Of a stretch of DNA of 64,000 nucleotides, positions 25,473-36,677 are shown piece after piece. This stretch comes from Diprion similis (taxonomy: Eukaryota > Arthropoda > Insecta > Hymenoptera > Diprionidae), in contig NC_060114.1 of assembly GCF_021155765.1 (NCBI RefSeq), positions 11,189,001-11,253,000 of the forward strand, written 5' to 3'. Positions within the stretch are counted from its first letter, which is position 1. The number at the start of each line of letters is the position of its first letter. The translations under genes and the position numbers were made by a program. The notes beneath the pieces are model-generated. The model saw only the letters and a program-made list of their open reading frames with translations, was not told the DNA's origin and did no database searches.

Positions 25473-28400
25473 TTAACATGGTCAAATGCGTATTATGAAT
25501 TAGAATTAGAAATGAAGTAGGTTCCTTGATTGTTGCTTGCTTAGTTGAGATGTTAATGGAAAATTCATTTATTCCACTTAAGGCAACCGAACACAGTGCA
25601 CGAATGTCACTTGTCACCGCCAGCTCGTCACCCTTGCCAAACGCCTGATAATGACAACGGTAAAGTTATCAATTATTGCACGATAACAGATTGCAAACTA
25701 CGGAATCGTGATCAGCCACCTCGATGATCGATTATGATTATTCGTATCTATGTAAGATCATGGTGAAAAATAATTAGGTACAGCAGTCATAGTTGTGGTA
25801 ATAATTTTCTTGAAGAACAAAAAGCCTCTGGCTTAATCGTCACTTGAATCACCACCAGCAGTGCGTAAAAAGTTACTGTAGAAAAACAGAAGAATATTGT
25901 TGCATATTGTTAAATAATCATCGTACAATGTCCGAAATGTCTTTTTCAAATTACAAAGGGTCTAAGAATTGTGAAACGGGTAATAGAAATCGATTCTGAA
26001 ACTGAATATTTGTTGACTCGAAAAATAGCAAGCAAGAAAAGTTAAACTTTTGAAAAGTTGAAGTTAAAATTGTTTAATCAAAATTTTGGCCAATTTTGAA
26101 AATTGCTGGAACGAATTTATTGACGTAATTTTGCCGGAGAAAACATTTGGAAATAGTCTGAAACCCTTGGGAACAGCGGATTAAACGACGTAGCCAAGAG
26201 AAAAAAAAATTTATTTGTATTTTTTTCGTATTTTCTCAGCTGTTGATCGTTCTGTGTTCTAGATTTTTTTTTCTGTTATATTCCTGAGCATTCAAATAGT
26301 GGAAAAATTGTCTTGAAAATCAATTTCGAGATGAAAAATTTCCGACTCGATGTGCTGTTCATGATTTCATATGAGAGGAATGAAAATTGATATTCATGTA
26401 TTTCTCCATCATCCTGCATGACGATATTTTTTTTTTTATGCGGATAAAAAGAATGTCATTATAGCAAGAGTCGGTGGTTCGGGTTCACGGAAAATTCGAG
26501 TTACAATCTAATTAACCCACAAAGCCACGAACCAAGATGATTTATATGTATAGATTGCTTGTATTATATAATATACTCAATCAAACGATACTATAAAATC
26601 AGCTTCTTACGTGGCGTTAAATTATTCAGATCAAAGTCATCGCACCCCCGGAGATTGGAATTCACGAAATGCAAAAGCCAATCAAAAACGATGTACAAAT
26701 TGTTGCGGTCGACCCCAAGTCCACGATCCACGAGACACGCAACCGGAAAAAAGCTCTTCGAGATACGACTCATCTGAAGGTGATGCATAGTAGAAACTCT
26801 TCAAATCAATTGCGGGCGAGTTTCGTGCGAGTAAATTCTGATCGACGGATCAAATTATACACAGATTCAGTCATGCTGATATTTTTGTCTTCCAAGGACT
26901 CATTTTTGAAATGAGAAAAACGGAAGTAACCAAAATATCATCAACCAATGAACTAATGATTTCGGTAAAGCTCCTAAACGTTAACTCAGGCTTCTCTCTA
27001 GGAGGCAAAAAAAAAAAAAAAAAAGTTACATACGAATGTGAATATTCATATGTACTTCACTTCAGACTGTAAGAGTGTCGGTCAATACGACTCTTCCAAA
27101 AATTCAAAGCGACGGTAAATGCATCTGACTAACTTACCAACACCGTGAACTACGCGTTGAATACAGTGTGGAAATCACATACGTGATCAAAGCAAGAACT
27201 TTTAATTGCAATCAGGCACGTACACACCCACGTGTGTACCTCCTGATTTAATGAATTCACATGCCGTAGTTTGGCTACAAATATTACACACCGCAGCTGC
27301 CAGTGCTGTGCATTTTTCAGACGCTAATTAATGGTTTTCTCTCGCTATACACTCTCGAGGTGAACATTTTCCGCCATTTTTACTCTACTCTCATTTTCCG
27401 ATCCTTTCACGACCTCTTTTTCCCCAAACACACACACCGAGGAGATTTTTTCACTTCTATTCAAATACAACAATTTCGCTGCTGCAATACCTTGTTAACA
27501 AGTGAGTGGCGGAATATAATTGACTCGTTATTCAGGCAGTGGAAGATGCAATGCTGATCGATCCGTGCTGAAACCAGGCACAAATGGTACGTACAGTTTG
27601 TCCGTAAATTAACGCGTGCTATTTGCAAATAAATTACGAGCCGCTTCGTCGGGTATTCTGCAGCTTTGGCCAAGGTCCAGATTGAGCCAATCGTAAACTG
27701 AACCAAGAAAATCACCGTCACGTGATTTTTCTTTTCCTTGAGTGTACACGGTGTTTTGTTAAAATGGGATTCAATGATGAAGAAAAGCAATACAATCAAT
27801 GACCCCATGATAGATCGAGACGGAGATTAATTTATATAGAAGCTTGCAGTTAATCAAAATATGTCAGATTTCTATCTGATTTTTCTTGCACCAACTGTGT
27901 TAGATAAGAAATGGATTCTTAATCAAAAATGACTGCAAAGACAACTTCAATTTGTTAACATGTTCTGTTCACTGGTTCAATAAAGTTCACCTCGAAAATT
28001 TTTACATTTTTTTGCACAGCGTCAAATAACCCTGCAGCTGAATAAAATCACACCGTAACAACGATAAATTGTCAATATTGAGAAATAAATAACAAAGTGT
28101 AAAGAATTACGTTTATTTGGCATGATACTAGGCGTGATGGATTGGGTTCAAAGATCTTCGTCCATTTTCGCGACGAACGATTTGACGTTAATAATTCATA
28201 CAACTGCGAAAAATTCATCATTCCATAATTTAATCTGTACATCATGATAGGTTATATTTCCGACTGAATCAATTAAAATTATTTATACACAGTTCATAAT
28301 TGTTTAATAATTCATTACCCACGATTTATCGTGCAATATTTCTTCAACGAAAGCTCTCATTATTTCATATCAATATCATTCGGAGGGTGTTTGAAAGCGT

Positions 28401-28631
28401 GTCCTGCCGTTGTGTACCGAGTCTAGCTATATCCCATCGTGCTTCTTCAAACCGTTTTCCAATACGGTTAATTGTCAATTATACCACCGAGAGAACAAGA
28501 ACAAAGAAAACTGGACGAGGCCGCACACGGAAAGCGGCCGAACTCTCCCTTCCCAATTACATCCACCCTGAGAGTTGATGTTAAAATAATAATAATAACA
28601 ACAATGAATGAAAAAATGATACGCAATTTGA
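25473..28631. other. Gene-free interval inside the Cys/His-rich cluster
   Basis: AT-rich, with a poly(A) run near 27007-27024. No gene or element is recognisable. It may be intergenic, or an intron if the flanking genes share a transcript. Confidence 0.5.
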
Positions 28632-28772
28632 CTCGTTGTCGATTTAGATCGCTGCGGTGAAAGATCATCTCTCTGTGGCTTCGAAAACTGGACTCAGCGG
28701 TTAAAGGGTGGACATAGCCAAGACGACGCTTTCGTATCAACCCCATCATGTTCGGCAGAGGGTGCAGAGGAC

Positions 28773-30058
28773 ATGAAACAGGATCAGCAGGATCCTCTCC
28801 TCGAAAACACAGGTTTGGCTTTTGATTCCTGCGGATGTGATTCGTCGGAGGATCTCGAGGCCGAGTTACCATCGTCCTTCGAGGATGAAGACGAGATGAG
28901 AATGAGGGGTGGGTGTGGCAGCCGAAGGGGAAGAGGTGGAAATTTGGCTTCTTGTCCCTGTGGGAGATGCGGTGGTGCTGCTTGCAACACTCGCACCACA
29001 GGCAACGTCGCCAAACCAAGTTCGTCGGGATGCTGCGGTGGGAATCAATCGCACGGTGCACCCTGCAGGTAGGGATTGGTTTTTGGTTTTTTCTCACTCG
29101 TGAAAAATGAGCGGTATCGATTGAATTTTATAATTTTTAAGAAAATTACAAGCTTGCAAAGCACCATAAATTTTTTTTAAATTCTCGTTTACGATGTTTG
29201 CATTAAATTAAGGATCCTTGACTAGCAATGTACCTGTTTACAAGATCTCTGGAAGGTCTACCAATTTCAGCAAATAAATGCTTCGTGAAATTGAAGTAAC
29301 ATATTTTGTAACTCAAACACGCCGCATTTGCATGAGGTAATTCATTTATGAGTAAAAGACTTCTTTCTTACGTTACGTGCATACAATATGAAACGTTGGA
29401 GGTCTGATGAGGATCCACATTTATTCTTACGAGGACTCTAAAAAATACCGTAAAACTAACCTCAAACTGCTCTAAGAAAGTACTCGTCTCTTTATTTTAG
29501 CAATTTGTATACTTCAACACAAAGTTTAGAGCTACACGAGGAAAAAAATCTTTTCCTAACCAAGTACAAAAAATTGTACATTCCTACACTAGTGCGGGAA
29601 TTAAATCGAAACATATAATTACACTGCGAGAAAAAATTTTCCAATTCAATTCCCACACTAGTTCTGGAATTGGATACGTAAAATCGAATTTCAAGCATTC
29701 ATTTAGGACAAACAGTATGCGCAACACGTCCAGGAATCACCTATTTTGCTCACGAACTGCGCAAATCTACGATTGCGATGAGATAGAATGTGGTAAAATG
29801 TGCAGGGAAGTTTTTTCAGGGATGAATTTTAACTCTGACGATTCTCTGGTCCTTGGAATATCCTCCTGCAGGTGCAGATGCAGGAGCTGCAGCAATCCTT
29901 TACCCCCCTGCGGGTCCTGCGGAGGACAGAATTGCGGCCAGTGGACCAGTTGCGCCGGCAGTGGAGGAGGAAGCTGCTCTTTTCCACGAAACACGAGACG
30001 ACACAATGGGCTGAATTGTTGCAGCGGTAAAACCGGAGGCTGCGGAGGCTGTTACTGA
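28773..30058 (+). CDS. Unrecognised ~215-aa Cys/Gly-rich protein, two exons
   Basis: Proposed exons 28773-29068 and 29707-30058. The donor TGCAG|GTAGGG is phase 2 and the acceptor CATTTAG|G restores the frame, giving 215 aa. About 30 cysteines occur in CGxC, CCGG and CRCRCRSC patterns, ending GGCGGCY. An acidic patch (SSFEDEDEM) sits near residue 35. There is no obvious signal peptide. The frame is open upstream to 28632 with coding-like content (RCGERSSLCGFENW) and an acceptor-like GATTTAG at 28641-28647, so an earlier coding exon may exist. The composition resembles insect Cys-rich male-germline proteins (Mst84D/Mst87F type) or metal-binding proteins, but this is resemblance in composition only. 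If the intron is retained, the frame stops at once (AGG TAG), giving a 99-aa form. Poly(A) signal at 30202. Confidence 0.55.
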
Positions 30059-30201
30059 CAGATTCCACCCCCTGAAAAGATCAAACGTCTCGAATATTTA
30101 GGCTGAAATCAACACACTGTACTTCACCGAAAACTCCGTACGCTCAAGACCTAATTCCAGTTCATCGGGGCAAAAACGTACGAAAATATTATAAAAGAGA
30201 A

Positions 30202-30207
30202 AATAAA
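30202..30207 (+). promoter_or_regulatory. Poly(A) signal of Cys/Gly-rich gene
   Basis: Canonical AATAAA 144 bp after the stop of the Cys/Gly-rich gene, on the same strand. Confidence 0.55.
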
Positions 30208-31960
30208 CGGATCGGAAAATTTTTTCGTGTAAAACCAATGTTTTTAGAAAGAAAAAAATTAAGTCCCACGAATATGGGAGCTTTTGGTGAAAGGTTTATT
30301 CACACGCAACGGATACACAATTTTAATTTTTTTATTTGACAATTAGTGAAATCAATCTCAAATCCTTTTGTTAATTATGAATAGAAACATGTAAGAGAGA
30401 TTCCAAAAGTATGCTTAGTACACCAAAAAAATGAATAATAAGATCGTCGGATGAAATTTTATTTCGAGATGCATTTGTTATTATAATAACTGTTATATAA
30501 TTTTATTTTTCTACAAAAATAGAACAAATATTTTTCCAAGTCCAGATACGTGGAAAAGTGATTCTTAAGATGGTTCAGAAGAATCTATAAACGAAATCAA
30601 ATACGATCAATTCTCTTCCAACAAACAAGGTTTGTTCTAGTAATTCTATTGAAAACACACATTGATTTGCTTAGCCTACAACTTAGCCCTAATTCAATGC
30701 ACACGCTCACGGCACAAGTTAATGCCTCTAATTTAGCTGACATTTGCTGGATTTCTGTCGTCAGTCTAGCCCGGGGCTTCAGACCGATCGCCGAAAAACA
30801 TCAGTCACAAAGATATGTAGGTGAGTGCATTTTGTGCTTACCTAAGCTCGTCTCAAGTTTAAGTTAAGCATTGCACCTTAGTGTCGAGAGAAAATACTTT
30901 TAATGTGAGTAAGAGTTTCCAGTTTAACGTCCGAAACAAGACTGTTTTTACAATAATATTGGCTGACACAGCAACCTTTATTCATTTTATGACATAAGAA
31001 GTCTTACGTGTCTTTTTTCTGTGAAGACTACTAGATCATTTGAAAATGAAGTAAAACCGGTGATTTCACCCTTTGTAACGGTATAATTGTTGTTAGAGAT
31101 TATTCAAATATTTTTTCTAACTTCTGACTCTTATCCTCAAGTTCAAGACATGGTTTCCCTTGGAACTTTGAAATCCTATTTCGTTGACAAAATGGTAAAC
31201 GATTGTATCCGCATTACGTCTGTTTGGATCCAATGCTTCGAATTGTTTCGGAGACACCTTAACTTGTGACAGTTGTCTGCGCCTCATTCCGCGCACAATG
31301 CACGTAGCAACTTAGCGGAGATTCCCTCGGTGGAAAACAGTGCTATAGAACAGAACAGAATAGAATAGAAGCTTTATTAAGTTCTGGGACGGGATGTCCC
31401 CTAAGAACAATAACGACGAGGTACCATATAATAGTTCACAGTTTAGTTAGTCGTTCAGCCTCGTGGAAACATACAGAACTTTACAAAGACGGGGTGTGAT
31501 GGAATATATTCATTACGTCACCGGGTTGGTCACGTGTACACCAGCGGATAAGTAATTAACAAAACTTGAATAAAAATGCCCCGCGAAAAAGGGTGCAGAG
31601 GGGTGTGACGAAAGTAAACCAAAGAAAAGCAGAAAAAAAGGAAGAAAATAAATTAGCGAATGAGGAGAGGCGGGGTGAAATAATTTAAACATAATTAAAC
31701 ACGCGGGCTGCAAACTTATGATAAATAGAGTAAGAGAGACGAGCTAATTTTCGTCCCCCGCAGTTTCGCTACGTCTTCAATTCTCCCTCTTTCTCACTCT
31801 CTGTCCTTTTCTTTTCTCCTACTCTTCATCTGGATCCGTATTTCGAGCTGAGTCTACTTGGAGCAAAAGTTGTAGCCACTTCAGAACTCGGTACAGCGTA
31901 AACCCCTCCGTGCCGTTTTCGGCAGCCGCATAAAATACGGCAGTAAAAGAGTTCTAAGGG
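30208..31960. other. Gene-free stretch with a retroposon-like tail
   Basis: No gene is supported. Around 31345-31400 lies ACAGAACAGAATAGAATAG followed by AAGCTTTATTAAG. Read on the minus strand this is AATAAAGCTTCTATTC with TTCT(A/G) repeats, the pattern of LINE/SINE 3' tails. This is the only hint of a mobile-element remnant here. Confidence 0.45.
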
Positions 31961-31996
31961 TATAAAAGGTGGCTGGCTAGCTACCAGCCAGTCAGG
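31961..31996 (+). promoter_or_regulatory. Core promoter: TATA box and initiator
   Basis: TATAAAAGG at 31961 is followed by an Inr-like GTCAGG with its A at 31994, 33 bp downstream of the first T. That is the usual spacing of insect TATA promoters. It is embedded in a GC-richer block, and the first downstream ATG opens the 37-codon frame at 32156. Confidence 0.5.
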
Positions 31997-32155
31997 GCAG
32001 GTGGTTTCACTTTTATTGCACGGGCGTTTGTGGGCTGAGTGCCTCCACCTTCTGATCGTCCGGACCTCGGATTTCGGTCTCCTCATCGCCGCCCCCTGCA
32101 TCAACTATTTGTATTGCCTTGTATTGTCTTCTGCAATCCGCGCGTTGTATTACAG

Positions 32156-32269
32156 ATGAGAAGGAACAAACACCTCGAATTCAATTCCGCAAATCGAACG
32201 CGTTTGGGAAACACGCGGACTCCGATTCAAGCATTCAAGAGACACTCAAGAAATTTTGGTGACGTATGA
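32156..32269 (+). CDS. Putative 37-aa small ORF downstream of a TATA promoter
   Basis: This is the first ATG after the predicted start site near 31994. It encodes 37 residues, basic and hydrophilic (MRRNKHLEFNSANRTR...), with no signal peptide or known domain. AATAAA occurs 23 bp after the stop. A strong acceptor-like TTGTATTACAG directly precedes the ATG, and GAC|GTATGA at the end could be a donor. The segment might therefore be an internal exon of a larger gene rather than a complete small gene. Function unknown. Confidence 0.3.
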   Translation: MRRNKHLEFNSANRTRLGNTRTPIQAFKRHSRNFGDV

Positions 32270-32291
32270 TTGGTCTTTTTATTTATTTCGA

Positions 32292-32297
32292 AATAAA
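32292..32297 (+). promoter_or_regulatory. Poly(A) signal near small ORF
   Basis: AATAAA 23 bp after the stop of the 37-codon ORF. With the TATA box at 31961 it would bound a transcript of roughly 320 nt. Confidence 0.35.
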
Positions 32298-35200
32298 TTT
32301 TAAGAAGAGAAACTTTTCGTCCGAAAACAAGTTTCGTTATTGTTCTGAAAAACTTGGATCATTGTGACTGATGAACATAAGAAATGTGCATTAATTGAAA
32401 TTCTTAAATTTTTTCCATGATTCTTTCAAGCAAAAATAATCATCGTCAAAGTCTGAACCCATATCGAACAACTACCTCTAACGGAGGTTCCATGGACAAC
32501 CATGACGTTTATGCAATACCTCTGTTAAACATCCGTTGCAACCGTAATCAAGAGTAATAGAGCTCTATATATCTAATAGAGATCCACTATGCATATGGAT
32601 GTTTTACGAAGCTGTGGATCCCATGGGGTGTTCCATGTGACAAGTTCTATAATTCCAAACTATTCTCTATGAAATAACGAAGAAGCATATCTGAACAATT
32701 GCTAAGAATCGATAAACGAAACGTCTTGCAGTATTACGAAAGCTCTTTTTACAATTTTTGACAACATTTGAAATTTTTTGAAATATCATCTCTTTCCTTC
32801 ATATCAGACAATGCTCGAAACGTTCCTTATTATTCCTAAGAGTTCTTGTGGAAGTTCGTAGAATTCTTGGATCAAGGCGGTATTCTGTGAAGCAAAATAG
32901 AGCATTTGCTACTGCTTAAGCCAATCTATGGGATATGAGGGCGTTCGTCGACTTGTACCGCTTCCCGAACCATGCCCGAAATTGATCGAGCTCGTCACGA
33001 CGGCTGAAGGTTCACGTCAGGACGTTTGATCCGCGAAACTGAGGGTTTAATTAAGGGCTATTTCTCCATCGAATACCGGGGCTGGAGGCGGGAGAAAACC
33101 CTCGCTGCGTTGGTTCGAAGCACTCGAGTGTAATTGATTTTCAGCTTCCAGCTTCCAGGAAGCTTTATTTATTTCTGTGTACCAACGAACAGCGAACTGT
33201 TCGCGAAACTTTCGTCCCGGGCCAGCGATCAACGCGTATTTCGGATCCGCGGGCAATACACACATCTTGTAATTGAACAAAATTCTAACGTTTCAAAACG
33301 CCCGGGTAAAAGCTGAGAGGCTTATCTCCGGGACGCCATTAAGTTATTAGGACCAAGATCCAATCAAACGTTTGAAAAGGAAGTTTTAGTTTGCTTAATC
33401 CACGAAATACCCAATCTGTAGAGACAATGCTGATCCCTGCCAGCAGACGCCCTTCCGAACAACAAACAACCAGACACCCGACTGATGGACGGACAAACAG
33501 AAGGACAGACAAAGAACAGCAGCCAACGAACGAACGACTCTACCCTTTGTGCCCCGTAATTGAACGGGGTGTTTTCTTACAAACGCAGAAACATTTCAAG
33601 GAATTCCAATCCATCTAAGGAAAATTTTTACCTCATCTTGAATGTCAGTTACTCCAATGGATTAGACAAAGGTCATGATTACACCTTCTTCAACATTTTT
33701 TCGAATCGAATTGCAGAAGGAGGCAAAAAATTTGAGTATCCATTTCGAGCCAATCGCGAAAGACTCCAAAAACTCCGCATAGTAACCAGCGGAAGTGGTG
33801 AAGGGACGTGTTAACACCTTCAGTCACGCACTTCCGACTTCAACCTGAGCATAAAGCACGTCTCTCCAATACCTACTCTGGAACTCCAGAAGGACTTAAG
33901 GTCCTGCCCATCAAGTTGTCACGTTTCAAGGTGCTCGTTGAGAGGATTTTAGTCAGTGGAGGAAGGCGTTCTTTGTTCTTAAGATATCAAGTACAACTGC
34001 TTGGATCAAAGATCCAAGCACCGGTCTCTTGACTTGGATTTTTAACGCGGGCATTATCGTGCCGGGTTTGTAACCCTCGGTTTGATCACAAAGAGTGAGA
34101 TCGCTTTTTAAGAAATTCGCTCCGCTTGATTGAATAACATCTTTCCTCGGGTCTCGTTGCCTACATCAAAGCATACGAAACAATTATGCCCTTGTATGTA
34201 TATTTTTCTCACGACCTTTGTGCCTGCTTCAGGGCAATGCTTCGCCCTTCGTTTTCAAGAATTTTGCAAACACTTCAGGCTGAGGTCAGCAAAGGTTTAG
34301 TTTGGGTCTGACGATACTTGGGATCAAAAAGCCAGGCGGTATGCTATTGATGTGGTCAACGCTTGAAGAACACCAACTTTACCCCTCCCTGATAACTTCG
34401 GAAGCCGGTGGCTACAGCCTCGCGAATTATTTTAGTGCGGTATGGATTACTAGGTTGTAAATGCGATCTTTCGAACCAGCGAAGTGGATGCTGCAAACTC
34501 TGTCTTTAAAAATCGAGCATGGTCAAAGTAAGAATGTTCGAGTGAATTAGAGACTTACGGTGAAGAGATATTACGGACATTCAAATTGAATCACAGCAGA
34601 TTTGAGAGTCAGGATTAGTCGAGGAAAGCGTACGCCATAATCAGCGAGCGTATTCAACAGTCTTTCACTCCAAGCAGACATTTTGAACTTTTGATTGAGA
34701 TATTTCTGAGTGGAGTTCTCTGACTTGTAGAAACTTCTGAAAGTCACTAAATGTGTAATCCTTGGATGGTAAAAACTGTCGCAGAAATGAAACGCAATTG
34801 TATTTTGCTACCTACATAAATCTCGCAGGGTTTATTGCGTTTAGTTAAACTCGGTGAAAAATTCGTTTCCAAAAAAAAAAAAAAAAAAACGGTGAAAATC
34901 TTCCCATCAATCTTTACATTTTTCCGCGAAAAAATACACGTACATGTGTACCGGTGAAAAGAATGATCGATAAAGTTGGAAGGACCGGGTCTCTGATTTT
35001 CGTCTGTCAATTGAACACGAATGAAAGCAAGTCACGTAGACGAGAGTAAAAACCAGCTGCAGGTAAGGATAGAGCGAGGACGTGGGTTCGGGTATAAGAT
35101 ATGCCAAAAAGTGGCAACCGGAGAGAAATTGAAATGCAGAATGGCAATACTTCAAATTCATTTGTGTGACAATCTCCGGTCTTCCAGTTCGACAGATCCT

Positions 35201-36605
35201 TGCTCGCGATGAAATCAGAAGTTGGCTGAATGTCTGGCTAAAGTCCTTCGGTCCTTCTTCCGTCATTTCTCAACCCCGGGGTCCCCCTCCTTTTCCAGGT
35301 TCCCTGGAATCTACCTTCGAACAATTTGCTCGCGGAATTCATTCCGTGCAATAGAGGGGAAATGAAGCCCGAGCCTTTCCGTCTTTCGGAATGGTTCTTT
35401 CTCTCTTTTTTGTTTTATACTTTCTCTTCTTTTTCTTCTCTCCCTCTTTTCACCAGATACCCAAACCAGGGAATTCTCGTCAGCGTATCATCGTCTTTTC
35501 TGACCTCGTAAGTGAGAGACGCAACACTTCCAGTGAACTACGTCCAAAGAATAAGTAAATTCGAATGAAACTATGCCCGAGTCGAAAGATGGCCGACAAC
35601 TTACGATAACTTTGAAGAAACTGGGCTATGAGGGTTCAGCAGAAGCAGGAATTACCTCACTTACTTACCGTCATACGTAATTCATTTTCCAGTACTCCGG
35701 ATCGAACTTTATTCCCTTCTTTTTTTCTTACTTCGCATTACTTCTCCACTAACTAAGAAGCTTGACCGAGTTAAAATTATTTCGTTCTTCCTCGTCTCGC
35801 TTTTCTCAGGAAATGAGCACCTGTAGGATCACGCGCTGATGTGGAGACGTATACAGACGTATAGGTATGAGTATATATCCATAAGGGGTAGCTATAGAGA
35901 TCCTAGAATTCCCATTAAAGGATTCCAAAGGATAAAGTTGGTCGTGGAATGTCAGGAGGAGAGAGGATAATATTATCGTAGGTAGGGTGCATTTATCCAT
36001 CTACCTCTGTCTCACTCTCTTCTCTCTTTCCGAAGACCGAATCCCCAATCTAAGATCTAGAATCTAGTGGGCCCGGATCCCAAGCCTGGAATCTAGAATA
36101 GTGTGAAATGTCTCTCAGAACCCTTCTTATCCGCGTTCTGCCATACCTATAGGCTTGTGATTAACGCTGTAAATGGCGGGGCTCTTCACGACCCCATCAC
36201 TGAACCACGCTTCTCCATCGACCTCTCCAACTTTCGTCGAATTTGCTGACCCCGCAATTCTCTTCTGGGATAAAAATTTATCCCCGTAGCTATACTTGAG
36301 AGTAATCGACACATCGCAAGTTCTTGACTATTTCTTCTGTTGCTAATTTCACACCATTTATTATAATGATTAATTGAACTGATTTCGATCAAAAAACTAG
36401 TTATATACTTGGCCAGATTTTTTTAGCCCATGGAAACTTTTTTCAAATATCAAAAATTTATTTTATCATTGAATTTATCAAAACTTTGCATAAGATACGA
36501 ATTTCTCTATCGTATCAGCTGTTAGCCATTCGTCACTTGATGATTTCAGTTAGGTATAGATCTCTTATAAGATAAGTTATCTGCACTTATCTCCCTCACG
36601 GCTGA
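32298..36605. other. Gene-free stretch
   Basis: No gene supported. It contains one copy of a dispersed repeat (32487-32604) also found inverted in an intron at 38613-39111, and a poly(A) run near 34872-34889. A moderately GC-rich, single-copy-looking tract (33.4-34.1 kb) has open frames that resemble no family. Confidence 0.5.
32487..32604 (+). repeat. Dispersed repeat, short copy
   Basis: It begins with GTTCCATGGACAACCATGAC (32487-32506) and ends with a 27-nt block (32578-32604, centred on CCACTATGCATATGG). Both blocks recur exactly, in reverse orientation, at 39092-39111 and 38613-38639. Between them ACCGTAATCAA and a TAATAGAGCT-like word are also shared. It looks like an internally deleted member of a mobile or MITE-like family. 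Confidence 0.6.
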
Positions 36606-36641
36606 TATAAATGTTGGCAATATCAAGATATAAGTCTCAGT
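36606..36641 (+). promoter_or_regulatory. Core promoter of first arrestin gene
   Basis: TATAAAT at 36606 and an initiator TCAGT at 36637-36641 (A at 36639) are 33 bp apart. The predicted 5' UTR to the ATG at 36678 is only about 39 nt. Confidence 0.6.
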
Positions 36642-36677
36642 ATCCAAAACTGTAGGTGCTCAGCTGTACTAAACGTA

